NCBI GenBank assembly: GCA_017447865.1 | Contig: JAFSMO010000016.1 | Coordinates: 153,818 to 217,817, forward strand | Reading direction: 5' to 3' | DNA: 64,000 nt | Origin: Thermoguttaceae bacterium | Lineage (GTDB): Bacteria; Planctomycetota; Planctomycetia; Pirellulales; Thermoguttaceae | Part shown: in pieces, positions 1-9,620 of the stretch | Position numbering within the stretch: the first letter of the stretch is position 1 | Layout of the letters: every line of letters begins with the position of its first letter | Notes under the pieces: generated by a model | The model's database searches: none | What the model was told of the DNA's origin: nothing | What the model saw: the letters and a program-made list of their open reading frames with translations, nothing else | Made by a program: the position numbers and the translations under genes

Positions 1-939
1 GTCACGATTTTCCTGGGTTTTTTGGCCGCGCCGGTGATTCTGATTTGCATCTGGATCATTTACGTGACCCGAAAAGGGCTTTTCCGCTCGGAACGCAAGC
101 GGCTCACCGCACAGGAGCAAAAACCGCAGGAATCCGAGGAAAAACCGGTCGAAAAAACCAGTCCCGTCTCTCAGGTCGACCTGATGGCCACGCTGGTTTC
201 TGAAATCGCAGACGAAGCCGAAAAAGATTTCGCCGCTGAAACGGTCCCTCAAACCGAACCTGAACCGGAGGCGGAACCAGAGCCGGAGCCTCCGCACATC
301 ATCCCGGCAGAACTTACCGCTTTGGAGCAGGCTGCGCCGGAACGTCTGGCGCTGGCGCTTCTGGAGGAACGTCCACAGACGGCCGCGATGCTTTTGGCGC
401 AGATGAAGCCGGAAACCTCCGCGGCGGTTCTGGAGCACATTCCGACGAAACTCCGGGAGGGGATCGAGTCGCGAATGACCGGAAGTCAGGCCCCTGACGA
501 AGAAATTTTGCGCAAAGCCACGCTGGTGATTCTGGAGCATTTGGACGAACTGGACGGAAAGCCCGCTGAGGAAGACGATTTCCTGGAAACGGTCGGGGCG
601 ATTCTGAAATCGAACGAAACGAAAAAGGCCAAAGCCCCTGAAAAACCGGTGATTCGTCCGCTCGCCGAGGCGATTCCGAAGGAGCGGGTCTTGCGTCGGT
701 TTGAGGATTTGAAGTCGTGTTCCGACTCCGAACTGCGTGGGATCCTGAGCGAAACCCCGGTCCAGGACGTAAATCTGGCGCTTCTCGGGGCCGAGCCGGA
801 ACTGGTGGATCGGGTATTGAACGTCCTTCCAAAACCGGCCGCAAAGGAACTTCAGTTCCAGCTCACGCATCCGGGAAAAATCAAGCTGATGGAAGTCGAG
901 GAGGCGCGCCAGAGGATGCTGGAACACGCGGGAGTTTAA
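1..939 (+). CDS. FliG-like motor-switch protein with membrane anchor; probable C-terminal part of a FliF-FliG fusion (5' partial)
   Basis: The frame is open from base 1, so the true start is off-window; a TTG at 22 is only the first possible start inside. What is visible begins with a transmembrane stretch (about residues 1-20) and a basic stop-transfer segment. A Glu/Pro-rich linker follows (about 30-95). The middle segment resembles FliG_M ('ERPQTAAMLLAQMKPE', where FliG has EHPQTIA). The C-terminal segment resembles FliG_C ('RRFEDLKSCSDSELRGIL' through 'VEEARQRML'). No FliG_N domain, the part that normally docks on FliF, is seen. fliH and fliI follow directly, in the usual fliF-fliG-fliH-fliI order. 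The membrane segment plus the missing FliG_N suggest that the MS-ring protein FliF is fused to the C-ring protein FliG. The alternative is a separate membrane-anchored FliG paralogue. Family call good, fusion inferred. Confidence 0.7.
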   Translation, partial: VTIFLGFLAAPVILICIWIIYVTRKGLFRSERKRLTAQEQKPQESEEKPVEKTSPVSQVDLMATLVSEIADEAEKDFAAETVPQTEPEPEAEPEPEPPHIIPAELTALEQAAPERLALALLEERPQTAAMLLAQMKPETSAAVLEHIPTKLREGIESRMTGSQAPDEEILRKATLVILEHLDELDGKPAEEDDFLETVGAILKSNETKKAKAPEKPVIRPLAEAIPKERVLRRFEDLKSCSDSELRGILSETPVQDVNLALLGAEPELVDRVLNVLPKPAAKELQFQLTHPGKIKLMEVEEARQRMLEHAGV

Positions 940-969
940 CGAAAAAATCATCCGGGCTGCATCATTAAT

Positions 970-1623
970 ATGAATTCTCACCTTTTTAATTTCGAAGACC
1001 TGGAGGCCCAGGCGGAAAAATATCTGGAAGCGGTCCGGGAAAAAGCCCGGGAAATCGTCGCGCAGGCCGCCCAAAACGCCCAGCAGATTCAGGAAGAAGC
1101 CCGGCAAAAGGGCTTTCAGGAAGGCTTGAAGCAGGGGAAAAATCAGGCGCTAGAGCTCGTTCAGGACGAAGTTCAGGAACGGGTCCAGACCGAGGTGGAA
1201 ACCATTTCGGATCAGGTCATGACCCAAATGCACTCCATCGCCGGCCAGTGCGTCGAACTGCGCGAGGAACTGACCAAGAACTGGGAAAATGCTTTTTTGA
1301 GCCTCGCAACTCGGGTCGCTCGCGTGATTTTGAGGCGTGAGCTGGAAAAGGACCCGCAAATCGAAATCCAGTGGATCCGCGAAATGCTCCAGCTCTGCGC
1401 CGGGGAAAATTCTTTGATCCTGACGCTGAATCCCCAAGACGCGGAACTTCTTCAGGGTCCGCTGGAACGTCTTGCCGGCGAGTTCGGGAAGATCGGCCAA
1501 ATGACGATCAAAACTTCACCCGCCATGACACGCGGCGACTGCGTTCTGAAAACCGAAAACGGCCAGCTCGACCAGCGGCTTGACGTTCAGCTCGCCAGAA
1601 TCGCGGAGGAGCTCCGTTCATGA
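970..1623 (+). CDS. fliH: Flagellar assembly protein FliH (export ATPase stator)
   Basis: A 217-residue protein with the FliH layout. The N-terminal half is charged and coiled-coil-forming (Ala/Glu/Gln-rich, about 10-95, with 'GFQEGLKQGKNQ' typical of FliH/YscL). The C-terminal half is globular and resembles the FliH/V-ATPase E-subunit fold. FliH holds and regulates the export ATPase FliI at the base of the flagellar type III secretion apparatus. The gene starts 30 nt after the FliG-like gene and ends in an ATGA overlap with fliI, implying translational coupling. The assignment rests on composition, length and position more than on strict motifs. Confidence 0.8.
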   Translation: MNSHLFNFEDLEAQAEKYLEAVREKAREIVAQAAQNAQQIQEEARQKGFQEGLKQGKNQALELVQDEVQERVQTEVETISDQVMTQMHSIAGQCVELREELTKNWENAFLSLATRVARVILRRELEKDPQIEIQWIREMLQLCAGENSLILTLNPQDAELLQGPLERLAGEFGKIGQMTIKTSPAMTRGDCVLKTENGQLDQRLDVQLARIAEELRS

Positions 1624-2933
1624 ATCCTTTCTCCCTTCTGAATCAGCTTGATTCGGTCATTCCGACGGCCATCACCGGGACCGTGCTGGAAACGAGCGGC
1701 ACGACGATCCGTGTCAGCGGTTTTCCCGCCCCGGTCGGCGCTCTGGCAGAGATCCGCCTCGGGGACCGCTCCACGCTCACGGCCGAAGTCATTGGTTTCC
1801 GGAACGAGCAGGCCATTCTGTACCCGCTTCATTCGACCCACGGGATCCGGCGCGGCGACCGAGTTCGGATGGTCCAGACCGCTCCGTGGCTCACGATCGG
1901 CGAGGGGATGCTCGGAAAAGTCCTCGACGCTCAGGGCCGGGTCCTTCAGGATTCGGTCGAGCCCGTTTCCACCGCCGCGGTTTTGAACACGGAACGGATC
2001 CCCTTCCATCGGGCGGCTCCGAAAGCGTTCCAGCGTCCCAGGATCACGAAGCCGATCTCGACCGGCGTGCGAGCGATCGACGCTTTGTTCACCCTCGGCG
2101 AGGGGCAGCGCGTCGGGATCTTCGCGGGCTCCGGCGTGGGGAAAAGCACCCTGCTCGGCATGATCGCCCGCTACACGAACGCCGACGTGATCGTGATCGG
2201 GCTCGTGGGCGAGCGCGGCCGCGAAGTGAACGATTTTCTGGAACGGGACCTGGGGCCCGAGGGCCGCCGGCGGAGCGTCGTGGTGGTCGCGACGGGGGAC
2301 GAGTCGCCGATCCTGCGCGTGCGCGCCTCGCAGACGGCCACGGCCGTGGCGGAGTATTTCCGGGACCGCGGGAAAAACGTTTTGCTCCTGATGGACTCCC
2401 TGACCCGATTCGCCATGGCGCAGCGTGAAATCGGCCTGGCTCTTGGTGAACCGCCGGCGCGAAACGGTTACCCGCCGTCAGTTTTCGCCATGCTTCCGGC
2501 CTTGGTGGAGCGCACGGGCCGGACGCGTGAGGGAAGCATCACCGCAATGTACACGGTCCTGGTGGAAGGTGACGACGAAAACGAGCCGATCGCCGACACG
2601 GTGCGCGGCCTGCTGGACGGCCATTTGTGGCTTTCGCGCCGACTGGCCGAGAGCGGACACTACCCGGCGATCGACGTTCCGTCCAGCATCAGCCGATTAA
2701 TGAACGACATTTGCGAGAAATCCCACGTTCAGACCGCGCTCCAGATCCGCTCCATGATCTCCCTCTGGCGTGAGTTCAAAGACCTTCTGGCCATCAACGC
2801 CTACAAACGGGGAACCAACCCGGCGCTGGACGAAGCACTTGAAAAGAAACAGGCGATCATTAACTTCCTCCGCCAGAAAACCGACGAGCCCTCCACGCTG
2901 GAAGACGCCGTCGCGGAGATGAAACGGATTTAG
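1620..2933 (+). CDS. fliI: Flagellum-specific export ATPase FliI
   Basis: A 437-residue F1-beta-like ATPase that powers export of flagellar subunits. Walker A is 'GSGVGKST' (about residues 170-177). Also visible are 'GERGREVNDFLE', the Walker B region 'LLLMDSLTRFAMAQREIG', and 'GEPPARNGYPPSVFAMLP', all hallmarks of the FliI/SctN family. Length is normal. The ATG overlaps the fliH stop by 4 nt. fliJ usually follows fliI but is absent here: the next gene, 27 nt away, lies on the opposite strand, so the flagellar block ends with this gene. Confidence 0.95.
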   Translation: MNPFSLLNQLDSVIPTAITGTVLETSGTTIRVSGFPAPVGALAEIRLGDRSTLTAEVIGFRNEQAILYPLHSTHGIRRGDRVRMVQTAPWLTIGEGMLGKVLDAQGRVLQDSVEPVSTAAVLNTERIPFHRAAPKAFQRPRITKPISTGVRAIDALFTLGEGQRVGIFAGSGVGKSTLLGMIARYTNADVIVIGLVGERGREVNDFLERDLGPEGRRRSVVVVATGDESPILRVRASQTATAVAEYFRDRGKNVLLLMDSLTRFAMAQREIGLALGEPPARNGYPPSVFAMLPALVERTGRTREGSITAMYTVLVEGDDENEPIADTVRGLLDGHLWLSRRLAESGHYPAIDVPSSISRLMNDICEKSHVQTALQIRSMISLWREFKDLLAINAYKRGTNPALDEALEKKQAIINFLRQKTDEPSTLEDAVAEMKRI

Positions 2934-2960
2934 AAGTTTCTAGTTTCCCAGCGCTCTTAC

Positions 2961-5777
2961 TCACTTAATGAATTCTTCGTCGTAGCTCCCGTAGTACGGC
3001 GCGTTGCAGTCGATCCAGTCGGAAAACGCGCGCCACTCGTCCGGCGTCAGGTCTTTGCCGCAGGGCGTTTCTTTCAGGCGTTTCATCAGCGGGCTGACGT
3101 ACGAGCCGAAACTGCGCGGGGGCTGGAACGTTTTCAGACCGCGGGAGCCGGTGAGCTCGTAGTAGCGCACGTGCGGCAGGAGGTTCAAAAACGCTTCCGA
3201 AACCGTGTGCTGCGGTCCTTCGTCGTGGTCCTGGTGCGGAGCTTCCACGTGCTTGCGGCTCTTTAAATCCGGCCCGGGTTTTCCCTCGGTTCCATCGTGG
3301 CACTTGACGCACTTCGCGTCGAGGATCGGCTGAATGACGCGCTCAAACTGCATCGTTCCCGCGCCGTACGCTGGGGGCTGGATCTTCACGGTAGCGTGGG
3401 GACCGCCCGAGTCACGGCTTACTGGCGAAACGTCCAGCGGGCTTTCGTGGCAGCCGACGCACCCCTGCACCTCACCGGGGCGGAGCGTCACGTAGTTGCG
3501 CATTCGCTGGACCTCCAGAAAGTTCTCGTCGAGCGCTTCGAGGAAAATCATTCGGTCCGACGGGACCTCGAACGACACGAAACCGTCCGCCTCCACCGGC
3601 ACGTAGCCCAGCACGCCGCGGGCGTCCCAGCCGCAGCTCACCCCCATATCGACCCGGTGGGGATTCGTGTGGCGGCATTTCGGGTACGTCTCGCAGACGC
3701 GCAGCCATTTGACCGTCCCGCGTTCGATCCCGTCCAGGCCGCGGTAAACGTCCTGAAGGACGAGCGTGCCGGGCGTCCCTTCCGGAAACTGCTCCATGTC
3801 GGCGACCACCGGCGCGGCGGGCCGGGGTTTCAGCGGGATCGGCGCGTAGCAGGAAGTCTCGTCGAAACGGAAGATCAGCTCCTTCATTCCGTAGTCGGTC
3901 AGGAGGTAAATCCCGTAAGAGTCCGTCAAATTGTTGGGCGCTGGCGAGAAGACGCACAGGAAAAGGCGCTCCGAAAGCGGCCACGGGGACGTGAACCAGC
4001 CCGCCGCCAGCGGCTTCTGATTCAAATCGTTGAACGTTTTGTCGAGGCGCTCGTCCGTCTGCGAGTTCCAGACCTCGGCGTAATGGATCTCCGGCGTGAG
4101 GTTTTTCATCCCCTCCGGACCGAGGCGGTTCAGGCTCATATTCGCAACGAGAATCGGCCCGACGCCGGAATTATGGTGCGCCGCGCCCGTTCCGACGAGT
4201 TTCCGCGTGCCGGGGATCTGGCGGACCTCCTGAAAAGCGAGCGGCCCACGGGAAAATTTGTACCAGTCGCCGTAGATCTTCACCGAGCGCGTTCCGTCGG
4301 GGTTCATCGCCCAGACTTCCTGCAGCATGTTGTACGGCTTCATGACGTAGTCCCACCGCGTGAAGAGGAACCGGCCGTCCTCGAGCATCGACGGGTAGAA
4401 CTCCGTGTCCTGCGGCTGGGAAATGGCGTGAACGTCCGAGCCGTCCGCGTTCATCACGTGCAGGCCGAAAACCGGGGACCAGTCGCCGCACTGCACGACC
4501 CGCCCGCCGCGCGTGGAGGTGAAAACGATCCGGCCGTCCGGGAGGAAACACGGCTCCGTGTCCTCGATGTCCGGCGTGTTCGTAAGATTTTTCAGGCCAG
4601 TCCCGTCCACGTTGATCTCGAAAATGTCGTACGGGATCACCGCGCCGCCGTGGTAGAACGTCATGTCGGTCGGGTTTTTCGGGTCGTAGTACGCATGACC
4701 CCTGGCCCACGGGTAAGGGGTGGGCTTCTCTCGCGGCCAGGCGAGCGGAAAGACGATTTTTTGCGCGTCGCTGGAAAGATCAGGCCGGCCGACGCCGCAC
4801 TTGGCCGCAAGCTCCGGCGGGAGCAGACCGCGCACGGTTCCGTCGGGATGCAGGCCTTTCAGAATCATCAGGTCCGCGCCGGCGGTCTGGTTTTCGCCGA
4901 CCCGATGGGCGCACTGGTGATTCCCCTGCGGCCAGTGGCGCTTCACGAACAGAATCTCATCGAAATCGATCTCGGGACTCGCAAAAAGGACTTTCCTCAT
5001 GGCGGTCCGGAGCCGGATCCATTCCTCCTCAAACGGGGCCGCGGGGTTTTTCGGCAAACGACCCACGATTTCCGCTTCTTTCTCCGGTGGCGGTGGCGTT
5101 TCACTCAGGAGCGCGGCCTCGGCGACCGTCACGTTCGGGCCTTTCGTATAACGGATCTCCAGCACCGCGTCGGTCTTTCCCGGCGGCAGAGCGTACAAAC
5201 GCTCGATCGGCTCGCAGCCCGGGACTTCTACGTCCTCGACTTTCTCCCCGTTGAGGAAAACCGGCTGGGTCCGCTCAAAGTCGGAGGTGAAAACGATCCG
5301 CAGCGTGTACTTTTCGTCGGGCTTCATCCCGTGCACGCGGTACACGACGGTCTGCCCGGTGCGGCACCAGGTTTCCGGGTACAGCTCGCCGTTCGGCCAG
5401 GGGTAAAAAGCACGAAAATCGAATTTCCCGCACGGGTCGGCCGTGATGTACGGCTCCAGCTTTTCCGGCTCGGCCAGCGGCGGGAGGATCGAGACGAAGT
5501 GGAGCGTTTCCGAGTACCGCGTCTGGCCCGGCAGAAAATCCACCGTCTCGCGTTTGAGCGCTTCCTCCGCGAGCCGGATCTCCGGTTCCAGCTGCGGGGC
5601 GTTCATCTTCCGCGCGGTTTCGATCAACGCCTCAAGAGACTGGCGTGACCCAAGCGTCCGAATGGCGGCGAGTTCCTGGCGTTTCCAGTCCTCCAGGATC
5701 TTGGAATGAACGTCCTCGGCGGCGGCCGTGAAGAGCGTGAAAAAAAGGACGAAAAAGGCTGGAATGATTTTCTGCAT
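2961..5777 (-). CDS. Secreted multidomain c-type cytochrome protein related to hydrazine synthase alpha subunit
   Basis: A 938-residue protein with an N-terminal signal peptide (hydrophobic 'IIPAFFVLFFTLFTAAA'), so exported. The middle part carries beta-propeller/TolB-like signatures ('NVDGTGLKNLTNT', 'MNADGSDVHAISQ', 'DGRIVFTSTRGGR'). The C-terminal quarter has two haem c CXXCH motifs: 'CVGCHE' (about residue 772) and 'CVKCHD' (about 821). This architecture matches the HZS-alpha middle-domain family, which is widespread in planctomycetes that do not do anammox. No beta/gamma subunits are nearby, so hydrazine synthesis is not implied. A periplasmic redox or substrate-binding role is inferred. 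It lies 46 nt downstream of dnaE on the same strand. Confidence 0.75.
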   Translation of the reverse strand: MQKIIPAFFVLFFTLFTAAAEDVHSKILEDWKRQELAAIRTLGSRQSLEALIETARKMNAPQLEPEIRLAEEALKRETVDFLPGQTRYSETLHFVSILPPLAEPEKLEPYITADPCGKFDFRAFYPWPNGELYPETWCRTGQTVVYRVHGMKPDEKYTLRIVFTSDFERTQPVFLNGEKVEDVEVPGCEPIERLYALPPGKTDAVLEIRYTKGPNVTVAEAALLSETPPPPEKEAEIVGRLPKNPAAPFEEEWIRLRTAMRKVLFASPEIDFDEILFVKRHWPQGNHQCAHRVGENQTAGADLMILKGLHPDGTVRGLLPPELAAKCGVGRPDLSSDAQKIVFPLAWPREKPTPYPWARGHAYYDPKNPTDMTFYHGGAVIPYDIFEINVDGTGLKNLTNTPDIEDTEPCFLPDGRIVFTSTRGGRVVQCGDWSPVFGLHVMNADGSDVHAISQPQDTEFYPSMLEDGRFLFTRWDYVMKPYNMLQEVWAMNPDGTRSVKIYGDWYKFSRGPLAFQEVRQIPGTRKLVGTGAAHHNSGVGPILVANMSLNRLGPEGMKNLTPEIHYAEVWNSQTDERLDKTFNDLNQKPLAAGWFTSPWPLSERLFLCVFSPAPNNLTDSYGIYLLTDYGMKELIFRFDETSCYAPIPLKPRPAAPVVADMEQFPEGTPGTLVLQDVYRGLDGIERGTVKWLRVCETYPKCRHTNPHRVDMGVSCGWDARGVLGYVPVEADGFVSFEVPSDRMIFLEALDENFLEVQRMRNYVTLRPGEVQGCVGCHESPLDVSPVSRDSGGPHATVKIQPPAYGAGTMQFERVIQPILDAKCVKCHDGTEGKPGPDLKSRKHVEAPHQDHDEGPQHTVSEAFLNLLPHVRYYELTGSRGLKTFQPPRSFGSYVSPLMKRLKETPCGKDLTPDEWRAFSDWIDCNAPYYGSYDEEFIK

Positions 5778-5823
5778 GGAACCGAAACCTTCCCTTGGGG
5801 GAGCTGATTGAACGAATCCGGTT

Positions 5824-8800
5824 TTATTGTTTTTGCCAGCGGGACCGCCGAGGCTCGGGCGTGATCTTGCGGATCAACTGCTTGACGTTTTCCTCGCCCA
5901 GAAGGCCTTTCATTCGATCCAGGATCTCATCGGTCGTGCGCAGCGAAAAGTCGCACTCCAACAGAATATTCTGCTGGTCGGTCGTGAGCACAAACTCGAG
6001 TTTCTCTTTCCCGGGCGACGAGCGCAAAATCTCCTTGATCGACTGGAGCGTCTGCGGCGTGTGAACGCCCTCGTAGATCCGCAGGCGCAGGCCGTCCGAG
6101 TAGTCCTTGCGCAGGCTTTCGATCGTCACCACTTTATCGATCAGGAAACTCACCGAGCTGACGCGGCCGGCGCTTTCCGAGGAATCATCGTCGCCGCCGG
6201 AGTCGGAATCGCCGTCGCCAAAATCTTCCTCGTCGTCATCGTCATCGTCGTCCTCATCATCAAGCACGGGCTTGACCGGTTTGGCGGGTTTCGCCGGTTT
6301 CTGAGCGGCCTTTTGAGCGGCTTTCTTCGCGGCGGCCTGGGCGGCTTTTTCCTCTTCCTCCTGCTTTTTATTATCGATCGAGCCAACGCACAAAACCACC
6401 GCGTCGGGCGTGAGGAATGCGCCGTACTGCGCGTAACTGGACGGCCAGAGGACGCACGGGATGGTCCCCTCCTCGTCCTCCAGCTCGAAGCGGGCGTAAA
6501 GCTCGTTTTTCGTCTTGGTCGCGCGTTTATCCAGCTGGCTCACGATCCCGCCGAGCACGACCTGGGTGCGGTGCGGGAGCTGCTTCGCACTTGCCGTGTT
6601 GTGCGTGCAGTGGTACGCGAGGTCTTTGCGGAACTCCTTGAGCGGATGGCCGGACCGGTAGAACCCCAAAACCGCTTTTTCGCGGGCGAGTTTTTCCTTC
6701 TCGGGCCACTCCGGAATATTGGGGAGGTCAATATTTTCCTCTTCGGGAGCGGATTCCTCCTCGGCTCCGCCCATCATCATGTCGAAGAGGTTCATCTGGC
6801 CGGACTGTTTGTCCGCGATGGTCCCTTCCGCCGCCTGGATCGCACGATCGAGCACGGCCTCCAGCTGGGCGCGGTTTCCCTCGAAGCAGTCGAAGCAGCC
6901 GGCCTCAAGGAGCGAGAGCATCGTCGCCCGAGGAATACGCGCCGTGGCCAGACGCTCGCAGAAGTCAAAGAGGTTTTTGTACGGGCCGTTCTCTTCGCAC
7001 TCTTTGCGGATCGAGCCGGCGAAAGTCTCGTTGACGCCGCTGATGGCGGTCATGGCGAAGTGGATCTTCCCGTCTTCGATGCGATATTCCGCCCCCGAAG
7101 TGTTTACGCTCGGGAAAACGACTTCCACGCCCATGCGCGCGCAGTCCTCGATGTGCTCGACCGTTTTGTCCTTCTTTTTGAAGTTTCGCTGGTCAATGTC
7201 GCCGGTCAAAAGCGCAGCCATGAACTCCACCGGGAAGTGGCACTTCAGGTACGCCGTGATGTAGGCGATTTTCGCGTAGGCGGTCGAGTGACTTTTATTG
7301 AAGCCGTAGCCGGCGAACTGGATGATCAGGTCGAACAGATGCTCGGCGTCTTTCTGCGACAAATCGTTTTCCTTGCACCCATCGATGAACTGGCTCTGGT
7401 AGTGCGCGATCTTCTCGAATTTTTTCTTCGAAATAGCCTTAATGCATTTGTATGCGTCGGCCAGTTCGATCTTGCCGAGGCGGTTCAGGATGCGCATGAC
7501 CTGCTCCTGGTAAACCATCACGCCGTGGGTTTCGGTCAGAACGTCCTCGAGCACCGGGTGAATGTACTCGGCCTTCTTGCGGCCGTGCTTCACGTCGATG
7601 TACTGATCGACCATCCCGCCGCCGAGCGGCCCGGGGCGGTAAAGCGCCAGCATGGCGATAATATCGCGGAAATTATCGGGTTCGAGACGCTGCAGAAGGT
7701 TTCGTATCCCTTCGCCTTCCAGCTGGAAAACGCCCTTCGTTTCGCCGCGGCAGAGCAGATCGTACGTCGGCTGGTCGTCGTGCGGGAACCGGTACGGGTC
7801 GATGTCTTTTCCGGTCGTCTGTTTGATGAAGCTCATCGTGCGGGAAAGGATCGAAAGGTTTCGCAGGCCGAGGAAGTCCATTTTCAGCAGGCCAGAGGCT
7901 TCGACTTCGGCGCCTTCCCACTGCGTCACCATGCCGGTTTTGTTCTTGATCGTGTGCATCGGGACGAAATCCACGACCGGTTTCGGCGTGATCAGCACGC
8001 CGCATGCGTGCGTCCCGGGCTGACGGGCGAGGCCCTCGCACCCTTTCGCCAGGTCGATGACTTCCTGAACTTCCGGGTTCGTGTCGTAAATTTCCTGAAA
8101 CTCCGGATTCGCCTTCATCGCTTTGTCGATCGTGATTTTCGGCGTTTTGGGGACTTTCGCGGTGATTTCCTCAACGGCGGCGACGGGGAAACCCAGGACG
8201 CGCCCCACGTCCTTGATCGCGGCTTTGGCGGCCATGGTGCCGAAGGTCCCGATCTGGGCGACGTGGTCGGCGCCGTACGTGTCGCGCACGTACTGGAGGA
8301 CCTCTTCACGCCGCGCCTGCTCGAAGTCGATGTCGATATCGGGCGCCTCCTTACGGTTCACGTCGAGGAATCGCTCGAACAGAAGGTCGTACTCGAGCGG
8401 GCAAACGCGGCTCAGGCCCAACCCGAAGCAGACGAGCGAGCCGACGCCGGAACCACGAGCGGTGCAGGAAATCCCCTTTTCACGGGCCGCGCGGACGAAA
8501 TCCCATACGACGAGGAAGTAGTTCGGGAAACCCTGACGTTTGATGACGCTCAGCTCCGTTTCCAGCCGGGCGTAAACTTCCGGGGTGAAGTCCCCGCCGA
8601 TCTTCCCATCGACCCACCGCTTCGGCATGTCGGCGTACCGGTCACGCAGGCCTTCCAGCGCGATTTCACGCAAATATTCCACCTCGTCTTTTCCGTCCGG
8701 CGGCGTGAAGACCGGGAAGAAACGCTTCCCCAGTTCCAGCTCGACGTTGCAGCGGTCGGCAATTTCCTGGGAGCGCGCGACGGCTTCTTCCTGGCCGGGA

Positions 8801-9615
8801 AACGCGGCGTACATTTCGTCCTGGGTCCGGAAGAAGAACTGGTCCGACCCCATTTTCATGCGGTTTTCGTCGGCGCGTTTCTTCCCGGTATTAATGCAGA
8901 GCAAAATGTCCTGGATCGGCGCGTCGGTTTTTTCGACGTAGTGCACGTCACTGGTCGCAACGAGCGGGATCCCGGTCTTTTCGGACATTTCGATCATGAA
9001 CCGGGCGGCGCGGGCCTGCAGGTCGATCCCGTTGTTCTGGATCTCGAAGTAAAAACGGTCGCCGAACTCGTTTTTGAACCACTCAGCGGCTTCGTAGGCG
9101 GCCTTCCAGTTCGGCTCGTTCGCGTTGACCAGGTGCTGATTGATCTCGCCGCCAAGGCAGCCGGACAGAATGATCAGCCCCTCGCCGTACTGGTGCAGAA
9201 GGTCGCGGTCGATTCGGGGTTTGCGGTACATTCCCTCCGTGTAGGCCTGCGTCGCCATTTTCAGAAGATTTTTGAATCCTGCGTGGGTCTGGGCGAGAAC
9301 AGTCAGGTGGTAGGCGGAATTGGCCCGGGCCGGGTACGTGCGATTGAACCGGCTGTCCGGCGCGAGGTACGCCTCGTAGCCGAGGATCGGCTTGATCCCG
9401 GCGTCTTTGGCGCGCTGGTAGAATTTCAGGATCCCGAACATGTTCCCGTGGTCGGTGAGCGCCAACGCGTTCATTTTGCACTCGACCGCCTTCGCAACGA
9501 GGCGTTTCAAAGAGCCGGCGCCGTCGAGCAGACTGTACTCGCTGTGGCAGTGCAGATGAACAAACGGACGCGGGTTGGATTCCTGAGCGGTAGAAGTTTC
9601 TGCCGGATTTTCCAT
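5824..9615 (-). CDS. dnaE: DNA polymerase III alpha subunit, DnaE
   Basis: The replicative polymerase catalytic subunit, 1263 residues. The N-terminal PHP domain has 'HLHCHSEYSLLDGAG'. The polymerase active site 'PDIDIDFE' lies at about residue 425. Tandem HhH and OB-fold regions follow. After the OB fold comes an unusual low-complexity insertion (about residues 1080-1145): an Ala/Lys/Pro stretch ('AAKKAAQKAAQKPAKPAKP') and then an Asp/Glu/Ser block with seven consecutive Asp. A folded C-terminal region continues after it. The ATG at 9615 sits 8 nt behind a GAGGA ribosome-binding site. The very long plus-strand open frame opposite (5827-9642) is a codon-bias shadow. Confidence 0.97.
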   Translation of the reverse strand: MENPAETSTAQESNPRPFVHLHCHSEYSLLDGAGSLKRLVAKAVECKMNALALTDHGNMFGILKFYQRAKDAGIKPILGYEAYLAPDSRFNRTYPARANSAYHLTVLAQTHAGFKNLLKMATQAYTEGMYRKPRIDRDLLHQYGEGLIILSGCLGGEINQHLVNANEPNWKAAYEAAEWFKNEFGDRFYFEIQNNGIDLQARAARFMIEMSEKTGIPLVATSDVHYVEKTDAPIQDILLCINTGKKRADENRMKMGSDQFFFRTQDEMYAAFPGQEEAVARSQEIADRCNVELELGKRFFPVFTPPDGKDEVEYLREIALEGLRDRYADMPKRWVDGKIGGDFTPEVYARLETELSVIKRQGFPNYFLVVWDFVRAAREKGISCTARGSGVGSLVCFGLGLSRVCPLEYDLLFERFLDVNRKEAPDIDIDFEQARREEVLQYVRDTYGADHVAQIGTFGTMAAKAAIKDVGRVLGFPVAAVEEITAKVPKTPKITIDKAMKANPEFQEIYDTNPEVQEVIDLAKGCEGLARQPGTHACGVLITPKPVVDFVPMHTIKNKTGMVTQWEGAEVEASGLLKMDFLGLRNLSILSRTMSFIKQTTGKDIDPYRFPHDDQPTYDLLCRGETKGVFQLEGEGIRNLLQRLEPDNFRDIIAMLALYRPGPLGGGMVDQYIDVKHGRKKAEYIHPVLEDVLTETHGVMVYQEQVMRILNRLGKIELADAYKCIKAISKKKFEKIAHYQSQFIDGCKENDLSQKDAEHLFDLIIQFAGYGFNKSHSTAYAKIAYITAYLKCHFPVEFMAALLTGDIDQRNFKKKDKTVEHIEDCARMGVEVVFPSVNTSGAEYRIEDGKIHFAMTAISGVNETFAGSIRKECEENGPYKNLFDFCERLATARIPRATMLSLLEAGCFDCFEGNRAQLEAVLDRAIQAAEGTIADKQSGQMNLFDMMMGGAEEESAPEEENIDLPNIPEWPEKEKLAREKAVLGFYRSGHPLKEFRKDLAYHCTHNTASAKQLPHRTQVVLGGIVSQLDKRATKTKNELYARFELEDEEGTIPCVLWPSSYAQYGAFLTPDAVVLCVGSIDNKKQEEEEKAAQAAAKKAAQKAAQKPAKPAKPVKPVLDDEDDDDDDDEEDFGDGDSDSGGDDDSSESAGRVSSVSFLIDKVVTIESLRKDYSDGLRLRIYEGVHTPQTLQSIKEILRSSPGKEKLEFVLTTDQQNILLECDFSLRTTDEILDRMKGLLGEENVKQLIRKITPEPRRSRWQKQ

Positions 9616-9620
9616 TTTCT

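Noticed and set aside
3297..5648. 783-codon plus-strand frame opposite the HZS-alpha-like gene
   Set aside because: The minus strand has a signal peptide and CXXCH motifs; the plus frame is Arg/His/Val-rich antisense shadow.
2961..5777. Idea that the organism makes hydrazine (anammox)
   Set aside because: Only an alpha-like paralogue is present, without beta/gamma subunits or hydrazine dehydrogenase; such paralogues are common in non-anammox planctomycetes.
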